In this document: positions 45,036-53,433 of the stretch, one piece after another
Numbering within the stretch: position 1 is the stretch's first letter
Layout of the letters: every line of letters begins with the position of its first letter
Assembly (NCBI RefSeq): GCF_030676955.1
Contig: NZ_JAUUUU010000003.1
Location: 248,001 to 312,000 of the forward strand
Length of the DNA: 64,000 nt
Direction of reading: 5' to 3'
Origin: Porticoccus litoralis
Lineage (GTDB): Bacteria; Pseudomonadota; Gammaproteobacteria; Pseudomonadales; Porticoccaceae
Notes under the pieces: generated by a model
Seen by the model: only the letters and a program-made list of their open reading frames with translations
Told to the model about the DNA's origin: nothing
Databases searched by the model: none
Position numbers and translations under genes: made by a program

Positions 45036-46202
45036 TTGGCTAACAATCCCTTTGACGGCTTTGATGCCCGCCGCGTGCCTTCGCCCTGTTTTGTGGTGGA
45101 CGAGGCCGCGGTGGAACGCAACCTGCAGATTCTTCACCGCGTGCAGGAGGAGAGCGGCGCCAAAGTGCTGGCGGCGCTAAAGGCATTTTCCATGTGGAGC
45201 CTGGCACCGTTGGTGTCGAAATACCTGTCTGGCACCTGTGCCAGTGGTCTGCATGAGGCGCGTCTGGGGTATGAGGAGTATGGCGGTGAAGTACATGTGT
45301 TCTCCGCGGCCTACACTGAACACGACCTGGCAGAAATCCTCAAGATCGCTGACCACGTGGTGTTCAACTCCTTTGGTCAGTGGCAGCGCTTTCAGCCGCT
45401 GTTGCAGCAGGCGAAACAGGAAAGACCGCATTTAAAGTATGGTCTGCGGATTAACCCCCGCCACTCCGAGGGCGAGGTCGCCATTTACGACCCCTGTGCG
45501 CCCTGTTCGCGGCTGGGTATCCCTCTGTCGCAATTCGAGGGTGAGTCACTTGAGGGCATCAGCGGCCTGCATTTCCATACCCTCTGCGAACAGGATGTGG
45601 AGCCGTTGAAGCGCACGCTGGCAGCTGTTGAGGCGCAATTCGGCGACGTGCTGCATACCATGGAATGGGTCAATTTCGGCGGCGGCCACCACATTACCCG
45701 ACCAGATTACCAGGTGGATGAGTTAATCGAGCTGGTGAAAACCTTTAGTGCCAAATACAACGTGCAGGTATTCCTGGAGCCCGGCGAGGCGATTGCTATT
45801 CATACTGGCGTGCTGGTCACCGAGGTGCTCGACCTGACCTGGAACGATATGGATCTGGCGATTCTCGATACCTCTGCCACCTGTCATATGCCGGACACCC
45901 TGGAAATGCCCTATCGACCCCACGTGCTGGGGGCGGGTCAGCCCGAAGAAAAGGCCCATACTTACCGTCTCGGTGGCATGACTTGCCTGGCGGGGGATGT
46001 CATTGACGATTACAGCTTTGACCAGCCCTTACAGGTGGGCCAGCGGTTAGTGTTTGACGACATGAGCCACTACACCATGGTGAAAACCAGTACCTTCAAC
46101 GGCATTAATCTGCCCGCCATCGCCATCTGGAATTCCGAAACTGATGAATTGCGTGTGGTAAAGCAGTTCGGCTATGAAGATTTCAAACAACGGCTGAGCT
46201 AA
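45036..46202 (+). CDS. nspC: Carboxynorspermidine/carboxyspermidine decarboxylase
   Basis: The 388-residue PLP decarboxylase removes CO2 from carboxyspermidine or carboxynorspermidine to give the triamine. Family marks include VPSPCFVVDE, the PLP lysine in KVLAALKAFSMWSL, WVNFGGGHHIT and EPGEAI. The start is TTG at 45036 after GGAAAGAACCCA. It follows the dehydrogenase by 15 bases. Together with SpeA this is the aspartate-semialdehyde route to spermidine, which differs from the SpeD/SpeE route; neither of those genes is in the window. Confidence 0.93.
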   Translation: MANNPFDGFDARRVPSPCFVVDEAAVERNLQILHRVQEESGAKVLAALKAFSMWSLAPLVSKYLSGTCASGLHEARLGYEEYGGEVHVFSAAYTEHDLAEILKIADHVVFNSFGQWQRFQPLLQQAKQERPHLKYGLRINPRHSEGEVAIYDPCAPCSRLGIPLSQFEGESLEGISGLHFHTLCEQDVEPLKRTLAAVEAQFGDVLHTMEWVNFGGGHHITRPDYQVDELIELVKTFSAKYNVQVFLEPGEAIAIHTGVLVTEVLDLTWNDMDLAILDTSATCHMPDTLEMPYRPHVLGAGQPEEKAHTYRLGGMTCLAGDVIDDYSFDQPLQVGQRLVFDDMSHYTMVKTSTFNGINLPAIAIWNSETDELRVVKQFGYEDFKQRLS

Positions 46203-46227
46203 GCTCGGTTGCACAGGCATTCAAAAC

Positions 46228-46257
46228 AGCCCGGCGGGAAACCGTCGGGCTTTTTTT
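46228..46257 (+). terminator. Rho-independent terminator after nspC
   Basis: A ten-base stem, AGCCCGGCGG with GAAA loop and CCGTCGGGCT, has one G-U pair and is followed by seven T. It lies 26 bases after the nspC stop and ends the polyamine operon. Confidence 0.93.
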
Positions 46258-46411
46258 GTGGTGTGAGATTGTCAGAGGTGGCGGGCTTTCATCGGAGTTC
46301 TGATCAGGGCCATAGCCAGAATCAATAGGCCACCTTATTGCAATATGCGTCGCCGATGGCTACTTTTGAAGAACGTTATCAGTATCAAATATTAGATAAA
46401 GGAGTTCGAGT

Positions 46412-46699
46412 ATGGCCAACGAAGGTTACCATGAGCCCATTGATGAATTGAGTAATGAAACCCGGGATATGCACCGGGCCATTACCTCGCTGATGGAAGA
46501 GCTGGAGGCGGTGGACTGGTACAACCAGCGGGTTGACGCTTGCAAGGACCCTGAGCTGAAGGCCATCCTGGCGCACAACCGCGACGAGGAAAAGGAACAC
46601 GCGGCCATGGTGCTGGAGTGGATTCGACGCCGTGATCCTGCCTTTGACCATGAGCTGAAGGATTTTCTGTTTACCGACAAGCCCATCACCCACGGATAG
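46412..46699 (+). CDS. Encapsulated-ferritin-type protein without targeting tail
   Basis: The 95-residue protein is highly similar to encapsulated ferritin (EncFtn, Rhodospirillum type): MEELEAVDWYNQRVDA, AHNRDEEKEHAAM and TDKPITHG are family parts. The ferroxidase residues correspond to Glu30, Glu60 and His63. Such proteins oxidise Fe(II) inside encapsulin shells. The known protein has a C-terminal shell-targeting peptide; here the chain ends right after the ferritin part, and no encapsulin gene is in the window. The start follows AAGGAG. It is therefore a free-standing or trans-acting ferritin by inference. Confidence 0.88.
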   Translation: MANEGYHEPIDELSNETRDMHRAITSLMEELEAVDWYNQRVDACKDPELKAILAHNRDEEKEHAAMVLEWIRRRDPAFDHELKDFLFTDKPITHG

Positions 46700-46736
46700 G
46701 TATTTCTCAGCGGGAAGGGGATCGCTTACCAGTCTG

Positions 46737-48206
46737 TTAGCTGTCGATCCCCAGTGAGTCCCAAATCTCGTCTATTCTCGCTTTGACCTGTGAGTCCATG
46801 GTGATGGGTTTGCCCCATTCACGGTTGGTTTCACCGGGCATTTTGTTGGTGGCATCGAAACCGATCTTGGAGCCGAGTCCGGATACCGGGGAGGCAAAAT
46901 CCAGGTAGTCGATGGGGGTGTTGTCGATGATCACCGTGTCCCGCCGCGGGTCCATTCGCGTGGTCATGGCCCAGATCACATCATTCCAGTCACGGGCGTT
47001 GACATCATCGTCGGTGACCACCACAAACTTGGTGTACATAAACTGCCGCAGGAACGACCACACGCCCATCATCACCCGCTTGGCGTGGCCCGGGTACTGC
47101 TTCTTCATGGTCACTACCGCCATGCGGTAGGAGCATCCCTCCGGCGGCAGGTAAAAGTCGACTATTTCCGGAAACTGCTTGCGCAGGATCGGCACAAATA
47201 CCTCGTTCAGTGCCACCCCGAGAATGGCGGGTTCGTCCGGCGGCCTACCGGTGTAGGTGCTGTGGTAGATGGGATTCTTGCGGTGGGTGATGCGCTCCAC
47301 AGTAAACACCGGGAACTGATCCACTTCGTTGTAGTAACCGGTATGGTCGCCAAACGGACCCTCGTCGGCCATCTCGCCAGGGTATAAATGGCCTTCCAGA
47401 ATAAACTCGGCGCTGGCGGGCACCTGCAGGTTACTGCCAAGACACTGGGCGACTTCGGTGCGCTCACCGCGTAGCAATCCCGCAAAGGCATATTCGGACA
47501 GGCTGTCCGGCACGGGCGTGACCGCACCGAGGATGGTGGCCGGGTCGGCACCCAGTGCCACTGCTACCGGGAACGGTTCTCCGGGATGTTTGAGTTGCCA
47601 ATCGCGGAAATCCAGGGCGCCGCCTCGGTGGGACAACCAGCGCATAATCAGTTTGTTTTTGCCGATCACCTGCTGGCGATAGATGCCGAGATTCTGACGT
47701 TCCTTCTCGGGCCCGCGGGTGATTACCAGCGGCCAGGTGACCAGCGGGCCGGCGTCTTCGGGCCAGCAGGTCTGGATCGGCAGTTTGCCCAGATCCACGT
47801 CATCCCCCTCAATAACCACTTGTTGGCATGGAGCTTTCTTCACCAGCTTGGCGGGCATATTGAGGATAGGTTTGAATTGGTGACGTTTTTCCCAAAGGTC
47901 TTTCATGCCCTTGGGCGGATCGGGTTCCTTGAGGAAAGCCAGTAATTCACCGACTTCCCTCAGCGCTGAAATGTTCTCCTGACCCATGCCCATGGCGACC
48001 CGCTCGGGGGTGCCGAACAGGTTGCCGAGCACAGGGATGTCAAAACCTTTGGGGTTTTCGAACAGCAGCGCCGGGCCCCCCGCGCGGAGGGTGCGGTCAC
48101 AGATTTCTGTCATTTCCAGGTGAGGGTCGATCTCGGCGCTGATGCGTTTCAGCTCGCCGCGTTGTTCCAGAAAATCGATAAATTCCCGCAGGTCGGAATG
48201 CTTCAT
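46737..48206 (-). CDS. ubiD: 3-octaprenyl-4-hydroxybenzoate decarboxylase UbiD
   Basis: The 489-residue prenylated-FMN enzyme decarboxylates 3-polyprenyl-4-hydroxybenzoate in ubiquinone synthesis. The length matches E. coli UbiD (about 497). The start KHSDLREFIDFLEQRGELKRI is the family N-terminus, so an upstream reading to 48296 is rejected. GDHTGYYNEVDQFPVF and LHRGG-like SHRGGALDFRDW are conserved. The flavin prenyltransferase ubiX is not nearby. It is convergent with the ferritin-like gene. Confidence 0.95.
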   Translation of the reverse strand: MKHSDLREFIDFLEQRGELKRISAEIDPHLEMTEICDRTLRAGGPALLFENPKGFDIPVLGNLFGTPERVAMGMGQENISALREVGELLAFLKEPDPPKGMKDLWEKRHQFKPILNMPAKLVKKAPCQQVVIEGDDVDLGKLPIQTCWPEDAGPLVTWPLVITRGPEKERQNLGIYRQQVIGKNKLIMRWLSHRGGALDFRDWQLKHPGEPFPVAVALGADPATILGAVTPVPDSLSEYAFAGLLRGERTEVAQCLGSNLQVPASAEFILEGHLYPGEMADEGPFGDHTGYYNEVDQFPVFTVERITHRKNPIYHSTYTGRPPDEPAILGVALNEVFVPILRKQFPEIVDFYLPPEGCSYRMAVVTMKKQYPGHAKRVMMGVWSFLRQFMYTKFVVVTDDDVNARDWNDVIWAMTTRMDPRRDTVIIDNTPIDYLDFASPVSGLGSKIGFDATNKMPGETNREWGKPITMDSQVKARIDEIWDSLGIDS

Positions 48207-48325
48207 AGGGTCGCTCTTTTGCTCGGTGTGCCAAGTGTTACGGCATCGGCCAGCGAATGCAACAAGTGCGGGCGGGCGCTGTGTTGGCAGATGCAAATGG
48301 ATGGTATTGGAGTTACATTAACGCC

Positions 48326-48688
48326 ATGGTTTATCCCGCCCTGATTCTGATCATCGCCCTGATTCATTTCGGCTTTGTGCTGTTTGTGATTGCCGGTGGC
48401 CTGCTGGCATTTCACTGGCCGTCGCTGATCTGGGGTCACTTCCTCTGCGCCGTTTACGGTGTTTCCATCATGCTGATTGGTTGGCGCTGCCCGCTGACTG
48501 AACTGGAGGTATGGTTGCGGCAGCAGAAGGGGGAATCCATCGTTGCTGGGGAATGGGAGTTTTTGCGCCACTACATCTGGTCGCATTTGGGGCTGGATGG
48601 TAATGAGTGGTTTATTACGGCAGCCCTGCTGTTGGCACTTTTGCTGTTTAATTTCCAAGCCTATCAGGCTGTGGCGTTCTGGAGTTAG
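48326..48688 (+). CDS. DUF2784 family membrane protein
   Basis: The 120-residue protein has three or four hydrophobic helices and the family signature WRCPLTELEVWLR. Function is unknown. The ATG at 48326 is chosen because it begins the usual family N-terminus VYPALILIIALIHFGF; an in-frame ATG at 48257 adds 23 residues with little support. It is divergent from ubiD. The next gene starts two bases after the stop. Confidence 0.8.
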   Translation: MVYPALILIIALIHFGFVLFVIAGGLLAFHWPSLIWGHFLCAVYGVSIMLIGWRCPLTELEVWLRQQKGESIVAGEWEFLRHYIWSHLGLDGNEWFITAALLLALLLFNFQAYQAVAFWS

Positions 48689-48690
48689 TT

Positions 48691-49137
48691 GTGGAAGGGT
48701 TGGGTAAAATTTTCCTGTTTAACTCTGCTGTGGTTGGCATTGCCGTACTGATTCTCTACGAGGCATTGTACCGGCTGGCCCTGTTGCTGCCGAAGCTGGG
48801 TATAGCGCCGCGCTTTCGGGTGTTGTGTGGCATCTGCGGGGCATTTCTCGCCCACGTAGCGGAAATCTGGCTATTTGCCTTCGCCTATTACCTGTTGCTG
48901 CAGATCGGGGGATCAGGTTCCCTGGGCGGCAATTTCGACGGATCGATTCTCGACTGCAGCTATTTCTCTTTCAGCAACTACACCTCACTGGGCTACGGGG
49001 ATATTGAACCGTTCGGGCATATTCGATTCCTGGCCGGGCTGGAGGCGCTGACAGGACTTATTCTGATTGGCTGGACAGCATCTTTCATGTATATCGAGAT
49101 GCAGAAATTCTGGGTAGCCGGTAAGGGCAGGCGCTAG
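48691..49137 (+). CDS. Two-helix ion channel domain protein
   Basis: The 148-residue protein has helices near residues 9-32, 43-75 and 108-135. The selectivity filter is in SFSNYTSLGYGDIEP, with the TXXGYGD pattern of potassium channels. It has no recognisable cytoplasmic RCK domain, so it would be a minimal K+ channel. The start is GTG at 48691, two bases after the upstream gene, so the two are co-transcribed. Ion choice is inferred from the filter. Confidence 0.8.
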   Translation: MEGLGKIFLFNSAVVGIAVLILYEALYRLALLLPKLGIAPRFRVLCGICGAFLAHVAEIWLFAFAYYLLLQIGGSGSLGGNFDGSILDCSYFSFSNYTSLGYGDIEPFGHIRFLAGLEALTGLILIGWTASFMYIEMQKFWVAGKGRR

Positions 49138-49146
49138 CGCAGCCGT

Positions 49147-50004
49147 CTATTCAAAGACAATCGTCTTGTTGCCGTGTAGTAGTACCCTGTCTTCCAAGTG
49201 ATAGCGCAGGCCCTTGGCCAGCACGGTCTTCTCCACATCTTTACCCTTGCGAACCAGGTCGGGAATGCTGTCGTGGTGGCTGATGCGCACCACATCCTGT
49301 TCAATGATCGGCCCGGCATCCAGATCACTGGTGACATAGTGACAGGTGGCGCCGATCAATTTAACACCGCGTTCCGCCGCCTGATGATAGGGCTTGGCGC
49401 CGACAAAGGCGGGCAGGAAGCTGTGGTGGATATTGATGATTTGACCCGGATACCGGGCACACAGTGCCGGGGGCAGAATCTGCATGTAGCGGGCCAGCAC
49501 AATCACATCGGCCTGGCTCTGTTCGATCAGCTGTTCTACCTCGCCGAAATGCTGTGCCTTGTTGTCCGGGTCAACCGGCGTGTGGTGGTAGGGAATGTTG
49601 TGCCAGTTGACGTAACTGCGCAGGTCATCGTGGTTGGAGATGACGCAGGGTATATCAAACTGCATTTCCTTGCTGCGCCACCGATACAGCAGGTCCGACA
49701 GGCAGTGGGCCTGTTTGCTGGCCATCAACACAACGCGTTTTGGGGTGCCGGTATCGGTCAGTCGCCATTGCATCTGGTACTGCTCGGCCAGCGGGGCAAA
49801 GCGTGCGCAGAGTTCCTCGGCATCGTATGGGAGCGAGTCCGCGGCAATCACCTGTCGCATGAAGAACCAGTTGCTCTCGGGATCGCAGTAATAGTTGGCC
49901 TCGGTGAGCAATCCGCCCTCCTGTGCCAGAAAGGTACTGACGGCAGCCACCAGACCAACGCGGTCAGGGCAGGAAATGATCAGGCGATAACTGTGCTCAC
50001 TCAT
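49147..50004 (-). CDS. purU: Formyltetrahydrofolate deformylase
   Basis: The 285-residue enzyme releases formate from 10-formyltetrahydrofolate for purine balance. The N-terminal ACT domain (about residues 5-85, RLIISCPDRVGLVAAVS) and the formyltransferase-like C-terminal domain are clear. The catalytic Asn/His/Asp trio lies in INIHHSFLPAF and DAGPIIEQD. The start MSEHSYRLI is chosen; the longer reading to 50106 is antisense to the next promoter region. It is convergent with the channel gene. Confidence 0.95.
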   Translation of the reverse strand: MSEHSYRLIISCPDRVGLVAAVSTFLAQEGGLLTEANYYCDPESNWFFMRQVIAADSLPYDAEELCARFAPLAEQYQMQWRLTDTGTPKRVVLMASKQAHCLSDLLYRWRSKEMQFDIPCVISNHDDLRSYVNWHNIPYHHTPVDPDNKAQHFGEVEQLIEQSQADVIVLARYMQILPPALCARYPGQIINIHHSFLPAFVGAKPYHQAAERGVKLIGATCHYVTSDLDAGPIIEQDVVRISHHDSIPDLVRKGKDVEKTVLAKGLRYHLEDRVLLHGNKTIVFE

Positions 50005-50117
50005 GGTTTGAGGGTGTCCGATAACGTGTCCATTCTTGAATATGACGGGTTGCCGTAGGCGACCCGGACTGGGATTATACTGTGGTTTTGATATCAAGTT
50101 TGACAAAGGGAATTGAG

Positions 50118-50576
50118 ATGATAATCAGGCCTTGGATCGGGATTTTTCTGGCGATGGTTTTTCTGGGGTTTTCACCGGCTCAGGGGGAAATCTATTCCTG
50201 GAAAGATGCCAGTGGCCGTACGCACTTCAGTGATCAGAAGCCGGAAGATGTTTCCGCGCAATCCCTGGAGTTGAAGATCAACACCATTAACGCGCCCTCG
50301 GTATCCGATAGTGACTTTCTCGATGCGAGAGAGCGAGGCAAGGTGGTGATGTACAGCGCCGTGTGGTGTGGTGTTTGCAAGAAAGCGCGGCGCTACTTCC
50401 AGCAGGAAGGTATTGCCTTTAACGAATACGATATCGAGACTTCCCGTAAGGGGCGCCGGGATTATGAGGCGCTCAATGGTCGAGGCGTACCCATTATTCT
50501 GGTGGGCAGCAAGCGGATGGACGGGTTCAGCACAAAACGTTTCATGTCTCTTTATGAGGGGAACAAGTCGCGCTGA
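50118..50576 (+). CDS. Secreted/periplasmic DUF4124-glutaredoxin protein
   Basis: The 152-residue protein has an N-terminal signal peptide (about residues 4-24, ending SPAQG), a DUF4124 segment (EIYSWKDASGRTHFSD) and a glutaredoxin-like domain with the redox motif WCGVCKK. The ATG at 50118 has AAGGG seven bases upstream. Such proteins may handle disulfides in the periplasm; substrate is unknown. The C-terminus is basic. It is divergent from purU and convergent with the isochorismatase gene six bases away. Confidence 0.82.
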   Translation: MIIRPWIGIFLAMVFLGFSPAQGEIYSWKDASGRTHFSDQKPEDVSAQSLELKINTINAPSVSDSDFLDARERGKVVMYSAVWCGVCKKARRYFQQEGIAFNEYDIETSRKGRRDYEALNGRGVPIILVGSKRMDGFSTKRFMSLYEGNKSR

Positions 50577-50582
50577 CAGCAG

Positions 50583-51119
50583 TTACTTGATCAGCCGTAA
50601 CACATCCCGGAACCGGGGATGATCGGCACTGCCCAACCACTCGAATAGCACCATTTCCGTGGAGACGATTTCCACGCCGTTAGCCGCCATGCGCCGCAGA
50701 GCGGCATCGCGGTTTTCCGCTGTGCGTGAGCCAATGGCATCGCTGGTGACGAACACCTGTTTTCCCGCTTCCACCAGCCCGAAGACAGTTTGTAGTACAC
50801 AGACGTGTGCTTCACAGCCTGTCACGATCAGTTGTTTGGCCGTCGGTATCGCCATATCAGCCCCAAGGGCGCGGCAGGCGTCGAACGTCATTTTTACAAG
50901 GACCGGTTCATCTGACTGTAGGTCAAGGCGTTCATCGGTGCGACCTAAACCCTTGGCATTGTGTTCCGTGAATAGGCGGGGAATATCCAACAATCGGGAT
51001 GCTTGCAGCAGCCTCTGAGTGTTCCGGATCACGGTATCAGCATTGTGGATCACCGGCATCAGACGGCTTTGAATATCCACAACCATAAGGGCGCAGTGGC
51101 GTGGATCGATAAGTTGCAT
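50583..51119 (-). CDS. Isochorismatase family cysteine hydrolase
   Basis: The 178-residue YcaC-like hydrolase has the catalytic triad in LMVVDIQSRL (Asp), KMTFDACR (Lys) and TGCEAHVCVLQT (Cys). These enzymes act on small amides or vinyl ethers, and the substrate cannot be read. The length fits the family. The TetR regulator starts upstream on the same strand and its stop is three bases from the start of this gene, so the two may be co-transcribed. Confidence 0.9.
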   Translation of the reverse strand: MQLIDPRHCALMVVDIQSRLMPVIHNADTVIRNTQRLLQASRLLDIPRLFTEHNAKGLGRTDERLDLQSDEPVLVKMTFDACRALGADMAIPTAKQLIVTGCEAHVCVLQTVFGLVEAGKQVFVTSDAIGSRTAENRDAALRRMAANGVEIVSTEMVLFEWLGSADHPRFRDVLRLIK

Positions 51120-51122
51120 GTG

Positions 51123-51740
51123 CTATCCCAGAGCAGCCTGGTTGGCCAGAGCAGTTGCGTAATCCTGCATCATGACCTCGGCGTTAGCACTGAATATGCG
51201 GATGCGGCCAGTGTGGGCAAGTAGGAGCAGTCCTGTGGCATGGGCAAACAGGCTGGCGGTAATTTCCCGGGCGTTACTTTCAGAGGCTCCCAGGGCCAGG
51301 GCGGCATTGGTAATGGGGAGCAGACTGTCATGCAGCTGCTTATTGAGCTCGAGATTGCGCTCCTTTCCCAGGCCTGTAGGTTTCATGCCACCGCGAAACA
51401 GGTAGAAACCCAGGTCAAGATCCCCCGGGTTATCGCGGTAGTAATGGAAAAAAGCCATGGCGGCGCTTTTCAGCCGTTCTGCGGGGTTGGCCTCGCGGGC
51501 GATCGCTTCTTCTGTGGCGCTGCACAAGGCATTCAGGGATTGGGATAATAACTCTGCATAAACAGCTTCCTTTGAGTCGAAGTGGAAATATAGCGCGGCC
51601 GGTGTGTATCCGGCAGCCTTGGCAATGGCTCTCAGGCTGGCTCCTTCAAGACCCTCCTGCTCAAAAACCAGACGTGCGGCGTTGAGGATAATATCCCGTT
51701 TCAGCTCTTTGGTAGCAGGGCGTCGTTTATTCAAAATCAT
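51123..51740 (-). CDS. TetR family transcriptional regulator
   Basis: The 205-residue repressor has a helix-turn-helix at about residues 30-60 (SLRAIAKAAGYTPAALYFHF) and a variable helical ligand domain. It is divergent from the flavoprotein gene at 51837 and may repress it, with the operator in the 96-base gap; this is position-based inference. A CTAACAGCGTTAG-like dyad occurs at about 51789-51801 and could be that operator. Confidence 0.85.
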   Translation of the reverse strand: MILNKRRPATKELKRDIILNAARLVFEQEGLEGASLRAIAKAAGYTPAALYFHFDSKEAVYAELLSQSLNALCSATEEAIAREANPAERLKSAAMAFFHYYRDNPGDLDLGFYLFRGGMKPTGLGKERNLELNKQLHDSLLPITNAALALGASESNAREITASLFAHATGLLLLAHTGRIRIFSANAEVMMQDYATALANQAALG

Positions 51741-51784
51741 TCCTGGCCATGGAGTATGGCGACTAGGTTGGGGGCTTGAACAAA

Positions 51785-51803
51785 AATTCTAACAGCGTTA
51801 GAT
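51785..51803. promoter_or_regulatory. Dyad in the tetR / flavoprotein gap
   Basis: The sequence TCTAACAGCGTTAGA is an inverted repeat between two divergent genes and fits a TetR operator. It is an assignment by position and symmetry only. Confidence 0.45.
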
Positions 51804-51836
51804 TGTTCGTCAATTATTATTTCAGGGCGTTTCATC

Positions 51837-53357
51837 ATGTTGATGGATAGTGCGGAATACCGGGAATCATTAAGGCGATATCAACCCAGGGTGTTCCTCA
51901 ACGGCCAGCGCGTGGCCAGTGTCGCCGACGAACCTCTGTTGGCGCCGGGAGTGGCCGCCGTTGGGGTGACCTACGATTTCGCCCACAAACTCCAATATGC
52001 GGAGCTGATGACGGCGACCCAGAAAACCTCCGGGAAGCTGGTCAACCGCATGTTGCATATCAGCGAGGACAGCAATGACCTGCTCAACAAGCTGGAGGCA
52101 GTAAGACTGGTGTGTGCGGAATCCGGTTGTGCCCAGCGCTACCTGTCTCACGATGCCCTGAATGCTCTCTTCCAGTCGACCTGGCAGACAGATGAGCTTC
52201 ATGGAACCGACTACCATCAGCGATTTTTGAATTATTTGCACGATGTTCAGGATCAGGACCTGACCTTGGGTGTTGCCATGACGGATGCCAAGGGAGATCG
52301 CTCCCTCCGTCCGGGTCAGCAGGCCAACGCGGATGTGTATGTGCACATCAAAGAGCGTCGTGCAGATGGCATTGTGATCAGTGGCACTAAGGCGATTGTC
52401 ACTGGTGCGCCCTACATGCACGAATTTCTGGTCATGCCCTGCCGCACCCACCGCACTGAGGATGCTGATTATGCTGTGGCCTGTGCGGTTCCGATCGATG
52501 CCACGGGGGTGACGATTGTTGCCCGTCCCGCTGGACGGCCCGGAGAGAGTGCGGCCAAGTTCTCCGCCAAATACGGACAGTCCACCGGCGTGGTGATTTT
52601 TGAAGATGTGTTTGTTCCCCATGACCGGGTGTTTTTGGCCGGGGAGTGCGAGGAGGGCGGGTTTCTGACCACCAGCTACGCCACACATCATCGGCATTCC
52701 TGTATCGGTGCTCGGGCAGGATTTGGTGACCTGCTGATCGGTGCCGGTGCGATGGTCACCGAGGCCAATGGGCTCGACCCCGATCGCCACGGCCATATCC
52801 GCGACGCAATGGTGGACCTGATTACCATCACAGAGGGTTTTTATGCTTGTGGCGTGGCTGCATCCGTTTATTGCCAGGAAGATCCAGCAGGCGTGGTTAT
52901 GCCTGATGCCGTCTTTAGCAATATCGGCAAGTTGCTGCTGGCCAATAAGATCTATGACATGCACCGCCTGGCCCACTACGTATCGGGTGGCATGATTGTC
53001 GCGCTACCGGGTCCCGACGAGGATCACAACCCGGAGACAGCCGCGTCCCTGGCAGCGGTACTGGGTGGGCGTCAGGATATTCCTGCGGATAAGCGCCTGG
53101 AAGTGGCGCGCTTTATCGAGGATCTGACCGCTTCTCACCAAGGCGGTTGGTACTCGGTGATCTCACTGCACGGGGGCGGTTCACCGGAGGCGATGAAGCG
53201 GGAGATCTGGCGCAACTATCCCACCTACGAGAAGCGGGAGTTGGTTGAGCGCCTGTTGGACCGGGGCGTGTTCGATGAAGGAAAACGCACCTCCCGGCAG
53301 CCGGGTCGATGCTGTGCCCGGGGTTGCCAGGCGCCGGAGAGCATGGCAAAGCCTTGA
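51837..53357 (+). CDS. 4-hydroxybutyryl-CoA dehydratase/HpaB-superfamily flavoprotein
   Basis: The 506-residue protein belongs to the family that includes 4-hydroxybutyryl-CoA dehydratase (AbfD) and 4-hydroxyphenylacetate 3-monooxygenase. The acyl-CoA-dehydrogenase-like fold is supported by GTKAIVTGAPYMHEF and GDLLIGAGAMVTEANG. AbfD binds an iron-sulfur cluster with Cys99, Cys103, His292 and Cys299; by alignment from memory the matches here are Cys98, Tyr102, His285 and Ala292, so two ligands are missing. It is therefore probably not a true dehydratase. It may be an isomerase or monooxygenase; substrate is unknown. Confidence 0.75.
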   Translation: MLMDSAEYRESLRRYQPRVFLNGQRVASVADEPLLAPGVAAVGVTYDFAHKLQYAELMTATQKTSGKLVNRMLHISEDSNDLLNKLEAVRLVCAESGCAQRYLSHDALNALFQSTWQTDELHGTDYHQRFLNYLHDVQDQDLTLGVAMTDAKGDRSLRPGQQANADVYVHIKERRADGIVISGTKAIVTGAPYMHEFLVMPCRTHRTEDADYAVACAVPIDATGVTIVARPAGRPGESAAKFSAKYGQSTGVVIFEDVFVPHDRVFLAGECEEGGFLTTSYATHHRHSCIGARAGFGDLLIGAGAMVTEANGLDPDRHGHIRDAMVDLITITEGFYACGVAASVYCQEDPAGVVMPDAVFSNIGKLLLANKIYDMHRLAHYVSGGMIVALPGPDEDHNPETAASLAAVLGGRQDIPADKRLEVARFIEDLTASHQGGWYSVISLHGGGSPEAMKREIWRNYPTYEKRELVERLLDRGVFDEGKRTSRQPGRCCARGCQAPESMAKP

Positions 53358-53433
53358 TCCATAGAGGCCCGGATTGCAGCCCCGGCGGTTCTGCGGCATA
53401 GTACGCCGCAGTTAAACGGAGCCGGAAAATACC

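Noticed and set aside
43818..45137. 439-codon minus-strand reading opposite the carboxyspermidine dehydrogenase
   Set aside because: It is an antisense shadow of a clear conserved gene and shows no family motif.
51870..52976. 368-codon minus-strand reading opposite the AbfD-like gene
   Set aside because: It is an antisense shadow with no motif and no ribosome-binding site.
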